Position numbers and translations under genes: made by a program. Shown in pieces: positions 20,293 to 29,094 of a stretch of DNA of 64,000 nucleotides. The DNA is from an uncultured Oscillospiraceae bacterium (lineage in GTDB: Bacteria > Bacillota > Clostridia > Oscillospirales > Oscillospiraceae): assembly GCA_947587485.1 (NCBI GenBank), contig CANPXZ010000002.1, positions 1-64,000 on the forward strand, written 5' to 3'. The notes below the pieces were generated by a model. The model saw only the letters and a program-made list of their open reading frames with translations. It was not told the DNA's origin and did not search any database. Within the stretch, counting starts at the first letter, position 1, and each line of letters starts with the position of its first letter.

Positions 20293-21510
20293 ATGATGAA
20301 AGCTTTTAAACATACCTGCCGGGCCGCGATGGCCCTGGTCATGCTGCTGACGCTGCTGGCCCTGCTGTCTGTGAGCGCGCTGGCGGCCGGCGAGAGCGGC
20401 AGCGCCGTGGACACGGTGGAGGTGGCGGATGACGGGGCGGTGACCATCGTGTCGAGCCACGCCGCCGGGGAGATGGTCTCCTCCGTCCAGGTGCGCATCA
20501 GCGTCAGCCCCTCGGAGGGCGGGGCGGTCAGCTTCACCTTCGACGGCGGGCTGGCCGACCGGCTCACCCATTCCAGCTACCGGGACGGTGCCTTGAACAT
20601 CTATGTGGCCGGCGCGGCTCCGCTGATGGCGGGTCAGGACCGGCTGGCGCTGGGCACGATCTCCGGCGCGGACCTTTCCACAGTGCAGCTGCCGGACGAC
20701 GCGCTGCAGTTCGTTTACGGCAGGCGGGTCATCACCCAATCTGCCGAGAGCGTGCTTGTCACCGCCGCCCCCAAGGAGGAGCCGCCGGCAGGCGGCGCCG
20801 AGGGCGAGCCGGAGGATAAGCCTGAGCAGACGCCGCCCCAGTCCGAGCCGGGGGTCGAGCCTGAGCAGACGCCGCCCCAGTCCGAGCCGGGAGTTGAGCC
20901 TGAACAGACGCCGCCTCAGTCCGGACCGTCCGGCGAAGCGCTGACCGCCCTGAAGGCTCTGCTGGAGAAAGCGAGGGCTATCGACCCGAAAGGCTATACG
21001 CAGACCAGCTATGATGAGCTGCAAACGGCGGTAAAGGCGGCCGAGACCGTCCTGGCAAATGCCGCCGCCTCGGAGGCGGACCTGACAGCCGCGTCCGCCG
21101 CGCTTCAGCGGGCCTATGACCGGCTCGTACCGGTGGCCGCCCCCGACGGGAGCGGTCCGGTGATCGGCGACGGACCGGACGACGGAACGGGCTCCGGCGA
21201 GCCGGAGCCGGGACCGGGCACAGGCGACGGCGGCGAAGAGACCGGCGATCTGCCGACGGTCACCACCGCTCCCGCCGGCGACGACGACGGACCCAGCGTC
21301 AGCCCGGAATTCGACCCGGATGCGGACAGTACGCCTTCTGCCGCGCCCACGGCCGTGTCCACGGGTACGCCCGCGCCCAGCGCCAGCGGCCAGCCGGACG
21401 ACGCGCCGCGGACCGGCGACGGATCTGACGCCGCCGCCTGGACAGCGATGCTGTGCCTTTGCGTTTTGCTGCTCGGCGCGACGGTCCGGCATATAAAGAA
21501 GTGCCGCTGA
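20293..21510 (+). CDS. Cell-surface anchored protein: possible cohesin-like N-domain, Pro/Glu repeat linker, FIVAR-like domain, PxTG-type sorting/TM tail
   Basis: Signal peptide; beta-rich region SSVQVRISVSPSEGG...DGALNIYVAGAAPLMAGQDRLALGTISG; FIVAR-like LKALLEKARAIDPKGYTQTSYDELQTAVKAAETVLANAAASEADLTAASAALQRAYDRL; C-terminal APRTGDGSDAAAWTAMLCLCVLLLGATVRHIKKCR. Confidence 0.7.
   Translation: MMKAFKHTCRAAMALVMLLTLLALLSVSALAAGESGSAVDTVEVADDGAVTIVSSHAAGEMVSSVQVRISVSPSEGGAVSFTFDGGLADRLTHSSYRDGALNIYVAGAAPLMAGQDRLALGTISGADLSTVQLPDDALQFVYGRRVITQSAESVLVTAAPKEEPPAGGAEGEPEDKPEQTPPQSEPGVEPEQTPPQSEPGVEPEQTPPQSGPSGEALTALKALLEKARAIDPKGYTQTSYDELQTAVKAAETVLANAAASEADLTAASAALQRAYDRLVPVAAPDGSGPVIGDGPDDGTGSGEPEPGPGTGDGGEETGDLPTVTTAPAGDDDGPSVSPEFDPDADSTPSAAPTAVSTGTPAPSASGQPDDAPRTGDGSDAAAWTAMLCLCVLLLGATVRHIKKCR
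20821..20926 (+). repeat. 39-bp coding tandem repeat (PEQTPPQSEPGVE), ~2.7 copies
   Basis: cctgagcagacgccgccccagtccgagccgggggtcgag repeated at 20821, 20860 and 20899 with few changes. Confidence 0.9.
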
Positions 21511-21520
21511 CCTTTAACGA

Positions 21521-21555
21521 CGAAAAAGCTCCCCCTTGCCGGGGGAGCTTTTTCG
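21521..21555. terminator. Rho-independent terminator (bidirectional type)
   Basis: 15-bp perfect stem cgaaaaagctccccc / gggggagctttttcg. Confidence 0.9.
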
Positions 21556-21601
21556 TTTGCGGAGACATTTTATACAAAACTACTAAATCTTGTGGCGGGC
21601 G

Positions 21602-21630
21602 TTGACAACCGGACAAGCGCATGGTATGAT
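21602..21630 (+). promoter_or_regulatory. SigA-type promoter of pyr operon
   Basis: TTGACA (21602) - 17 bp - TATGAT (21625). Confidence 0.75.
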
Positions 21631-21689
21631 AGCCCAAACGGCGGCCTGGGAACAGGACGCCGTGTATAATGCAGAAGGAGGGAAACGTC

Positions 21690-22898
21690 TTGCAGTTTGT
21701 CGGAGCGAACGGCTGGAGCATGGAGGCGCTTTCCCGTTTTTATCCCCGCGAGGGCGGGGCAAAAGCCCCTTTTTTGGTGGATGACGGCGGCGAATATGTT
21801 GTTTTTCCCGGCTTTTGCGATGTGCATGTGCATTTTCGCGAGCCGGGCTTTTCTTATAAAGAGACCATCGCCACGGGCTCCATGGCGGCTGCCCGGGGCG
21901 GATACACCGCCGTGTGCGCCATGCCCAACCTGGACCCGGTGCCGGACGGCCCGGAGACCTTGCGGCAGGAGCTGGAGATCATCGCCCGGGACGCGGTCGT
22001 GCCCGTGATCCCCTATGGGGCCATCACGGCGGGGGAAAAGGGGGAGCGCCTGGCGGATATGAAGGCCATGGCCCCCTATGTGGCCGCCTTCTCCGATGAC
22101 GGCCGGGGCGTTCAGTCCGAGGACATGATGCGCGCGGCCATGAAAAAGGCGAAGAGCCTGGGCAAAATAGTTGCCGCCCACTGTGAGGACAATGCGCTGC
22201 TCCGGGGCGGATACATCCACGACGGGGCCTACGCCAAGACCCACGGCCACCGGGGCATATGCTCCGAGAGCGAGTGGCGGCAGATCGAACGGGACCTGGC
22301 GCTGACGGCGGAGACCGGCTGCGCCTACCATGTGTGCCACATCTCCACGAAGGAGAGCGTGGATCTGATCCGAGGGGCCAAGGCCGCCGGGGTAGACGTG
22401 ACGTGCGAGACCGGGCCCCATTATCTGGTCCTGGACGAGAACGATCTGCGGGAGGACGGCCGGTTCAAGATGAACCCGCCGCTGCGGTCCAGAGAGGACC
22501 GGGAGGCCCTGATCGAGGGCCTTCTGGACGGGACCGTCGACATGATCGCCACCGACCACGCGCCTCACAGCGCGGAGGAAAAGAGCCGGGGCCTGGAGGG
22601 CAGCGCCATGGGCGTGGTGGGGCTGGAGACGGCCTTCCCAGTGTTGTACACATACCTGGTGAAGCCCGGTATCCTCACGCTGGAACGGCTGGTGGAGCTG
22701 CTGGCGGTCAATCCCCGGAAGCGGTTCGGCATCCCCGCGGGAGATGACTGCACGGTCTGGGAGCTGAGCCGGCCCTATCGGGTGGACCCGGCGGACTTCC
22801 TGTCCAAGGGCCGGGCCACGCCCTTCGCGGGCATGGAGGTATATGGCACATGCGTGCTCACCGTGCATAACGGGAAAGCGGTATATCAAAGGAACTGA
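21690..22898 (+). CDS. pyrC: Dihydroorotase
   Basis: PGFCDVHVHFREPGFSYKE, ATDHAPHSAEEK; TTG start preceded by aaggagg at 8 nt (longer ATG ORF from 21669 would contain the SD). Confidence 0.93.
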   Translation: MQFVGANGWSMEALSRFYPREGGAKAPFLVDDGGEYVVFPGFCDVHVHFREPGFSYKETIATGSMAAARGGYTAVCAMPNLDPVPDGPETLRQELEIIARDAVVPVIPYGAITAGEKGERLADMKAMAPYVAAFSDDGRGVQSEDMMRAAMKKAKSLGKIVAAHCEDNALLRGGYIHDGAYAKTHGHRGICSESEWRQIERDLALTAETGCAYHVCHISTKESVDLIRGAKAAGVDVTCETGPHYLVLDENDLREDGRFKMNPPLRSREDREALIEGLLDGTVDMIATDHAPHSAEEKSRGLEGSAMGVVGLETAFPVLYTYLVKPGILTLERLVELLAVNPRKRFGIPAGDDCTVWELSRPYRVDPADFLSKGRATPFAGMEVYGTCVLTVHNGKAVYQRN

Positions 22899-22932
22899 AT
22901 TATTACTTGCAATAGATTCTGGAGGGTATCCC

Positions 22933-25900
22933 ATGGCAAAGAGAACGGACGTGAAAAAGGTCCTCATCATCGGCTCCGGCCCTATCGTCATCGGCCAGGC
23001 GGCGGAATTCGACTATGCGGGCACCCAGGCGTGCCTGGCGCTGAAGGAGGAGGGGTACGAGGTCATCCTGTGCAACTCCAACCCGGCTACCATCATGACC
23101 GACACCGCCATCGCGGACAAGGTGTACATGGAGCCGCTGACCCTGGAGTATGTGGCGAAGATACTGCGCTATGAGCGGCCCGACGCCATCATCCCCGGCA
23201 TCGGGGGCCAGACGGGCCTGAATCTGGCCATGCAGCTGGAGAAAAAGGGCATCCTGCGGGAGTGCCGGGTCAAGCTTCTGGGCACCCCCAGCGAGAGCAT
23301 CGAGCGGGCCGAGGACCGGGAGCTGTTCAAGCAGATGTGCCAGTCCATCGGCGAGCCGGTGATCCCCTCCGAGATCACCTACGACATCGACCAGGCCAAA
23401 AAAGCCGCCCTGGACATCGGCTATCCGGTGGTGCTGCGGCCGGCCTTTACCCTGGGGGGCACCGGCGGCGGCTTCGCCAACAGCGAGGAGGAGCTGGTGG
23501 AGATCGGCCTGAACGCCTTCAAGCTGTCCCCGGTCCACCAGGTACTGGTGGAGAAGAGCGTGAAGGGCTACAAGGAGATCGAGTTCGAGGTCATGCGGGA
23601 CTGCTACGACCACACCATCACCATCTGCGGCATGGAGAACGTGGACCCGGTGGGGGTGCATACCGGCGACTCCATCGTGGTGGCGCCGATCCTGTCCCTG
23701 AACGACCACGACCTCAAAATGCTCAACGACAGCGCCGTCAAGATCATCCGGGAGCTGAAGATCGAGGGCGGCTGCAACGTCCAGTTCGCCCTGAATCCCA
23801 CCTCCAGCGAGTATTTCCTCATCGAGGTCAACCCCCGGGTCAGCAGGTCCTCGGCCCTGGCCAGCAAGGCCAGCGGCTATCCCATTGCCCGGGTCACCGC
23901 CAAGATCGCCATGGGCATGGCCCTGGAGGACATCCCCGTTGCCGGCGGCACAGCGGCCATCGAGCCCAGCCTGGACTACATCGTGGCCAAGTTCCCCCGG
24001 TTCCCCTTCGACAAATTCGCCGACGCGCCCAACACCCTGGGCACGCAAATGAAGGCCACCGGCGAGGTCATGGGCATCGGCTCCAACCTGGAGGAATGCT
24101 TTTTGAAGTCCGTCCGGTCCCTGGAGACCGGTGTGTGCCATTTCCACAGCCCCAAGTTCGACGCCATGAGCGACGAGGAACTGCTGGCCTACATCGGCGA
24201 GTTCCGGGACGATAACATCTTCGCCGTCACGGAGCTTCTGCGCCGGGGCGCGAGCGTGGAAAAGCTGCACCAGATCACCATGATCACGGAGCTGTTCCTG
24301 GAGTCTCTGCAAAAGATCGTGGACATGGAGCGGCGGCTGGCGGAGCATGTGAACGATGTGGAGACCCTGAAGGCCGCCAAGGTCATGGGCTTTTCGGACA
24401 AGTACATCGCCTGCCTCTGGAACCTGACGGAGGCGGAGGTCTACGAAAAGCGCAAGCGCCGGGGCATCACGCCCGCGTTTCGCATGGTGGACACCCTGCA
24501 CACGGGCAAGTACATCGCCTATCTCTATTCCTCCTACAGCGGGAAAAACGACTCCCGTCTCACGGATAAAAAGAAGATCGTGGTGCTGGGCGCCGGCCCC
24601 ATCCGCATCGGCCAGGGGGTGGAGTTTGATTACTCCACCGTCCACGCGGTCCAGACCATCAAAAAGGCCGGCTACGAGGCCATCATCATCAACAACAACC
24701 CGGAGACCGTCTCCACCGACTACACCACCGCCGATAAGCTCTATTTCGAGCCTCTGACGCCGGAGGACGCCATGGCCATCATCGACTTTGAAAAGCCCGA
24801 GGGCGTCATCGCCTCCCTGGGGGGCCAGACGGCCATCAACCTGGCGGAGCCGTTGATGGAGCGGGGCGTGAAGATCGTCGGCACGGACTGCGCCGCCATC
24901 GAGCGGGCCGAGAACCGGGACAGCTTCGAGAAGATCCTGCAGGAGCTGCATATCCCCCAGCCCAAGGGCCAGGCCGTCACCCGCATCGAGGACGGGGTGA
25001 AGGCCGCGGCGGACATCGGCTATCCCGTGCTGGTCCGGCCAAGCTTCGTGCTGGGAGGCCGGGCCATGCAGATCGTAGGCGATGAGGAACAGCTCAGGCA
25101 CTACCTCAAGACCGCCGTGGAGATCGACGTGGATAAGCCCGTGCTGGTGGACAAATACATCCAGGGCAAGGAGCTGGAGGTGGACGCCATCTGTGACGGC
25201 CGGGACGTATTCGTGCCGGGGATCATGGAGCTGGTGGAACGCACCGGCATCCACTCCGGCGACTCCATCAGCGTGTACCCCACCTTCAGCGTGTCCGACA
25301 AGGTGAAGGGCGTCATCCTCCAGTACGCCAAAAAGCTGGGCCTTGGCATCGGCATCGTGGGCCTTTACAACATCCAGTTCATCGTGGACCGGAACGAGAA
25401 CGTGTACGTCATCGAGGTGAACCCCAGGTCCTCCCGGACGGTGCCGTTCCTCTCCAAGGCCACGGGGTACTCCCTGGCGGACATCGCCACGGAGGTCATC
25501 CTGGGCCGGAGCCTGAAGGAACAGGGCATCTTCGACCTGTACCCGGCGGAGAAGGAGCGGTACTACGTAAAGGTGCCGGTGTTCTCCTTCAACAAGCTCA
25601 AGGGCATGGACGCGTATCTTTCCCCGGAGATGAAATCCACCGGCGAGGCCATCGGCTATGACGACAAGCTGAACCGGGCCCTTTACAAGGCCCTGCAGGC
25701 CGCCGGGACCCGGCTGCAGAACTACGGCACCGTGTTCGCCACCATCGCCCGGAAGGACCAGCCCGAGGCTCTGCCCTTGATCCAGCGGTTCTATAACCTG
25801 GGCTTCAACATCGAGGCCACCGAGGGCACCGCCCGCTTCCTCAAGGAAAACGGCATCCGCACCCACGTCCTGCGCAAGATCAGCGAGGGCAGCGAGCAGA

Positions 25901-26106
25901 TCCCCGACGCCATCCGCCAGGGCCACCTGGCCTACGTTATCAACACCCGGGACATCGGCTCGGAAAAGGGCGTCAACGACGGCGTGCGCATCCGTCAGCT
26001 GGCCACGGAGAACAACGTGACCATCTTTACCTCCCTGGACACGGTCCGGGTGCTTCTGGACGTGCTGGAGGAGACCACCCTGACCATCTCCACCATCGAC
26101 GCATGA
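22933..26106 (+). CDS. carB: Carbamoyl-phosphate synthase large subunit
   Basis: Two ATP-grasp halves; KKVLIIGSGPIVIGQAAEFDYAGTQACLALKEEGYEV; C-terminal MGS-like domain; ggaggg SD. Confidence 0.97.
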   Translation: MAKRTDVKKVLIIGSGPIVIGQAAEFDYAGTQACLALKEEGYEVILCNSNPATIMTDTAIADKVYMEPLTLEYVAKILRYERPDAIIPGIGGQTGLNLAMQLEKKGILRECRVKLLGTPSESIERAEDRELFKQMCQSIGEPVIPSEITYDIDQAKKAALDIGYPVVLRPAFTLGGTGGGFANSEEELVEIGLNAFKLSPVHQVLVEKSVKGYKEIEFEVMRDCYDHTITICGMENVDPVGVHTGDSIVVAPILSLNDHDLKMLNDSAVKIIRELKIEGGCNVQFALNPTSSEYFLIEVNPRVSRSSALASKASGYPIARVTAKIAMGMALEDIPVAGGTAAIEPSLDYIVAKFPRFPFDKFADAPNTLGTQMKATGEVMGIGSNLEECFLKSVRSLETGVCHFHSPKFDAMSDEELLAYIGEFRDDNIFAVTELLRRGASVEKLHQITMITELFLESLQKIVDMERRLAEHVNDVETLKAAKVMGFSDKYIACLWNLTEAEVYEKRKRRGITPAFRMVDTLHTGKYIAYLYSSYSGKNDSRLTDKKKIVVLGAGPIRIGQGVEFDYSTVHAVQTIKKAGYEAIIINNNPETVSTDYTTADKLYFEPLTPEDAMAIIDFEKPEGVIASLGGQTAINLAEPLMERGVKIVGTDCAAIERAENRDSFEKILQELHIPQPKGQAVTRIEDGVKAAADIGYPVLVRPSFVLGGRAMQIVGDEEQLRHYLKTAVEIDVDKPVLVDKYIQGKELEVDAICDGRDVFVPGIMELVERTGIHSGDSISVYPTFSVSDKVKGVILQYAKKLGLGIGIVGLYNIQFIVDRNENVYVIEVNPRSSRTVPFLSKATGYSLADIATEVILGRSLKEQGIFDLYPAEKERYYVKVPVFSFNKLKGMDAYLSPEMKSTGEAIGYDDKLNRALYKALQAAGTRLQNYGTVFATIARKDQPEALPLIQRFYNLGFNIEATEGTARFLKENGIRTHVLRKISEGSEQIPDAIRQGHLAYVINTRDIGSEKGVNDGVRIRQLATENNVTIFTSLDTVRVLLDVLEETTLTISTIDA

Positions 26107-26840
26107 AGCAGACAGTCTTTGAAATAGCGGGAAATACCCTCCTGGCGGCGGATGCCTACAAGCTGGTCCTGACCGGCGACACGTCCGACGTGACCGCTCC
26201 CGGACAATTCGTGAACATCGCCCTGCCGGGGCGGTTCCTGCGCCGGCCCATCTCCGTGTGCGACCGGGAGGGTGACCGTCTGACGTTGCTCTATAAGACC
26301 GTGGGCAGGGGAACGGCCCAGATGGCCGCCATGAAAGCGGGGGAGACCCTGGACGTGCTCACGGGCCTTGGCAGCGGCTTTTCCCTGGAGGAGAGCGGTC
26401 AGACCCCGCTGCTGGCGGGGGGCGGCATCGGTGCGGCGCCGCTGTACTGGCTGGCAAAGGAGCTGATCGCCCGGGGCGCAAGGCCCCATGTGGTATTGGG
26501 CTTCAACCGGGCGGCGGACGTGTTTTACGCGGACGAGTTCGCGGCCCTGGGCTGCGCCGTCACCGTGGCCACGGCGGACGGCAGCGCGGGGGAGCGTGGC
26601 TTCGTGACCGACGCAATGGCTGGGCTTTCCTACAGCTATGTCTACGCCTGCGGGCCGGAGCCCATGCTCCGGGCCGTGTGGGAGCGTGCGCAGACGGACG
26701 GGCAGTTCTCCTTCGAGGCCCGGATGGGCTGCGGCTTCGGGGCCTGCGTGGGCTGCACCCGTGAGACGACAGAGGGGCCAAAGCGGGTGTGTAAGGACGG
26801 GCCCGTGTTCCGAAAGGGGGAGATCCTGTGGGAGACTTGA
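26103..26840 (+). CDS. pyrK: Dihydroorotate dehydrogenase electron transfer subunit
   Basis: FAD/NAD-binding ferredoxin-reductase-like; C-terminal MGCGFGACVGCT...KRVCKDGPVF 2Fe-2S motif; adjacent pyrD. Confidence 0.95.
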   Translation: MKQTVFEIAGNTLLAADAYKLVLTGDTSDVTAPGQFVNIALPGRFLRRPISVCDREGDRLTLLYKTVGRGTAQMAAMKAGETLDVLTGLGSGFSLEESGQTPLLAGGGIGAAPLYWLAKELIARGARPHVVLGFNRAADVFYADEFAALGCAVTVATADGSAGERGFVTDAMAGLSYSYVYACGPEPMLRAVWERAQTDGQFSFEARMGCGFGACVGCTRETTEGPKRVCKDGPVFRKGEILWET

Positions 26841-27742
26841 GCGTGACGCTGTGCGGCGTGGAGCTTGACAATCCCGTCATCCCCGCCTCGGGCACCTTCG
26901 GCTACGGCCACGAGTTCGCCCAGTACTACGACATCAACTGCCTGGGGACCTTTTCCTTCAAGGGCACCACCCGGGAGCCGAGATACGGCAATCCCCAGCC
27001 CCGGATCGCGGAGTGCGAGGGCGGGATGCTGAACGCCGTGGGCCTGCAAAACCCCGGCGTGGAAAAGGTCATCGCCGAGGAGCTTCCCAAGCTGAAAAAA
27101 TGCTTTGCCAAGCCGGTCATGGCCAATGTCAGCGGCTTTTCTGCGGAGGACTACGCCTATACCTGCGAAAAGCTGGACAAGGAGCCTCAGGTGGGCTGGC
27201 TGGAGGTCAATATCAGCTGCCCCAACGTCCACGGGGGCGGCATGAGCTTCGGCACGGACCCGGAGGCGGCGTCGGCCGTGGTCCGGGCGGTGAAGGCCGT
27301 CACGTCCAAGCCCGTGATCGTGAAGCTGACGCCCAACGTGACGGACATCGCCGCCATGGCCCGGGCCTGCGAGGCGGCGGGGGCCGACGGGATCAGCCTC
27401 ATCAACACCCTCCAGGCCATGCGCATCGACCTGAAGCGCCGAAAGCCTCTGCTGGCCAACGGTACCGGCGGCCTGTCCGGCCCGGCGGTGTTCCCGGTGG
27501 CGCTGCGGATGGTCTACCAGGTCTGGGAGGCGGTGTCCGTGCCCATCGTGGGCGTGGGCGGCGTATCGACGGCGGAGGACGTGATCGAGATGATGCTGGC
27601 CGGCGCAGCCGCCGTAGAGGTGGGCGCGGCCAATCTCCGGGACCCCTGGGTCTGCCGGGACATCGTCCGGGACCTGCCGGGGGTCATGGAAAAATACGGA
27701 ATAGAAAATCTCAGAGATATCATAGGAGGCGCCCATGGGTAA
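26828..27742 (+). CDS. pyrD: Dihydroorotate dehydrogenase (class 1B catalytic subunit)
   Basis: NPVIPASGTFGYG, LEVNISCPNVHGGGMSFG, VGVGGVSTAEDVIEMMLAGA. Confidence 0.95.
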   Translation: MGDLSVTLCGVELDNPVIPASGTFGYGHEFAQYYDINCLGTFSFKGTTREPRYGNPQPRIAECEGGMLNAVGLQNPGVEKVIAEELPKLKKCFAKPVMANVSGFSAEDYAYTCEKLDKEPQVGWLEVNISCPNVHGGGMSFGTDPEAASAVVRAVKAVTSKPVIVKLTPNVTDIAAMARACEAAGADGISLINTLQAMRIDLKRRKPLLANGTGGLSGPAVFPVALRMVYQVWEAVSVPIVGVGGVSTAEDVIEMMLAGAAAVEVGAANLRDPWVCRDIVRDLPGVMEKYGIENLRDIIGGAHG

Positions 27743-28439
27743 GGACGTGATCGTGGCCTGCGACTTTTCCAGCGCAGAGGCCGTATACAGTTTTTTGGAC
27801 AAATTCGAGGGGGAGAGAAAGCCCTTCGTGAAGATCGGCATGGAACTTTTTTATGCCGAGGGGCCGGACATCGTCCGGCAGATCAAAAGGCGGGGGCACA
27901 GGATCTTCCTGGATCTGAAGCTGCATGACATCCCCAACACGGTAAAAAAGGCCATGGAGGTGCTGTCCGCCCTGGATGTGGACATCTGCAACCTGCACGC
28001 CGCCGGGACCATGGCCATGATGGAGGCGGCCCTGGAGGGCCTGACCCGGCCCGACGGGACAAGGCCCCTTCTCATCGCCGTGACCCAGCTGACCAGCACC
28101 GACCAGCACAGCATGGAGCGGGACCTGCTCATCCGGGAGCCCATGGACCAGGTGGTGCTGCACTATGCCTCCAACGCCAAAAAGGCCGGCCTGGACGGGG
28201 TGGTCTGCTCGCCCCGGGAGGCCCAGGTGGTCCACGAGTGCCTGGGCCGGAGCTTCCTCACCGTGACCCCCGGCATCCGCTTTGCGGACGGGGACAACGG
28301 GGACCAGAAGCGGGTCATGACGCCTGCGGAGGCGAAGAAGATCGGCTCGGACTACATCGTGGTGGGCCGCCCCATCACCGGCGCTGCGGACCCGGTGGCC
28401 GCCTATGAGCGGTGCGTGGCGGAATTCGCGGACGCGTAA
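27735..28439 (+). CDS. pyrF: Orotidine-5'-phosphate decarboxylase
   Basis: IFLDLKLHDIPNTV catalytic motif, TPGIRFADGDNGDQKRVMTPAEA. Confidence 0.95.
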   Translation: MGKDVIVACDFSSAEAVYSFLDKFEGERKPFVKIGMELFYAEGPDIVRQIKRRGHRIFLDLKLHDIPNTVKKAMEVLSALDVDICNLHAAGTMAMMEAALEGLTRPDGTRPLLIAVTQLTSTDQHSMERDLLIREPMDQVVLHYASNAKKAGLDGVVCSPREAQVVHECLGRSFLTVTPGIRFADGDNGDQKRVMTPAEAKKIGSDYIVVGRPITGAADPVAAYERCVAEFADA

Positions 28440-28449
28440 GGAGGATACC

Positions 28450-29094
28450 ATGGAGCGCAAGACATTGATCGCGAAGGACCTTTTGAAGATCAAAGCGGTG
28501 TTTTTCCGGCCGGAGGAGCCCTTCACCTGGGCCAGCGGCATCAAAAGCCCCGTGTACTGCGACAACCGCCTGACCCTGACCGCGCCGGAGGTGCGCTCTG
28601 ACGTGGAGAACGGCCTGGCGGACCTCATCCGGGAGAAGTATCCCCAGGCGGAGGTCCTGATGGGCACCTCCACCGCCGGCATCGCCCACGCGGCCATCAC
28701 GGGCCACATCCTGGGCCTGCCCATGGGCTATGTCCGCTCCGGGGCCAAGGACCACGGCCGTAAGAACCAGATCGAGGGCCGTCTGGAGCCGGGCCAGAAG
28801 GTGGTGGTGGTGGAGGATCTGATCTCCACCGCCGGCAGCGTGCTGGAGGTGGTGGACGTGCTCCGCCAGGCCGGGGCGGAGGTGCTGGGCATCGTGAGCA
28901 TCTTCACCTACGGCATGCAAAAGGGCCTGGAGCGCCTGGCCGAGGCCCGGGTGGAGAATACGTCCCTGACGGATTTTGACGAGATCGCCCGTGTGGCGGC
29001 GGAGGATGGGTACATCAAGCCCGAGGACGTGGCCCGGCTGATCGCCTTCCGCGACGATCCCTCCGACGAGAGCTGGATGGAGGCGCGCCCATGA
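28450..29094 (+). CDS. pyrE: Orotate phosphoribosyltransferase
   Basis: VVVVEDLISTAGSVLEVVDVLRQAGAEV PRPP loop; pyr operon context. Confidence 0.95.
   Translation: MERKTLIAKDLLKIKAVFFRPEEPFTWASGIKSPVYCDNRLTLTAPEVRSDVENGLADLIREKYPQAEVLMGTSTAGIAHAAITGHILGLPMGYVRSGAKDHGRKNQIEGRLEPGQKVVVVEDLISTAGSVLEVVDVLRQAGAEVLGIVSIFTYGMQKGLERLAEARVENTSLTDFDEIARVAAEDGYIKPEDVARLIAFRDDPSDESWMEARP

Noticed and set aside
20821-20926. Short tandem repeat considered as CRISPR-like
   Set aside because: No unique spacers; it is an in-frame Pro/Glu coding repeat.
15652-21492. 1,946-aa minus-strand ORF antisense to the M60 and anchor genes
   Set aside because: Very long open antisense frames are expected in GC-rich genes; translation is His/Arg/Val/Gly-rich low complexity without domains, while the + strand has signal peptide, dockerin and HExxH motifs.
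22903-25926. 1,007-aa minus-strand ORF opposite carB
   Set aside because: Antisense shadow of a clear carB; compositionally biased, no domain.
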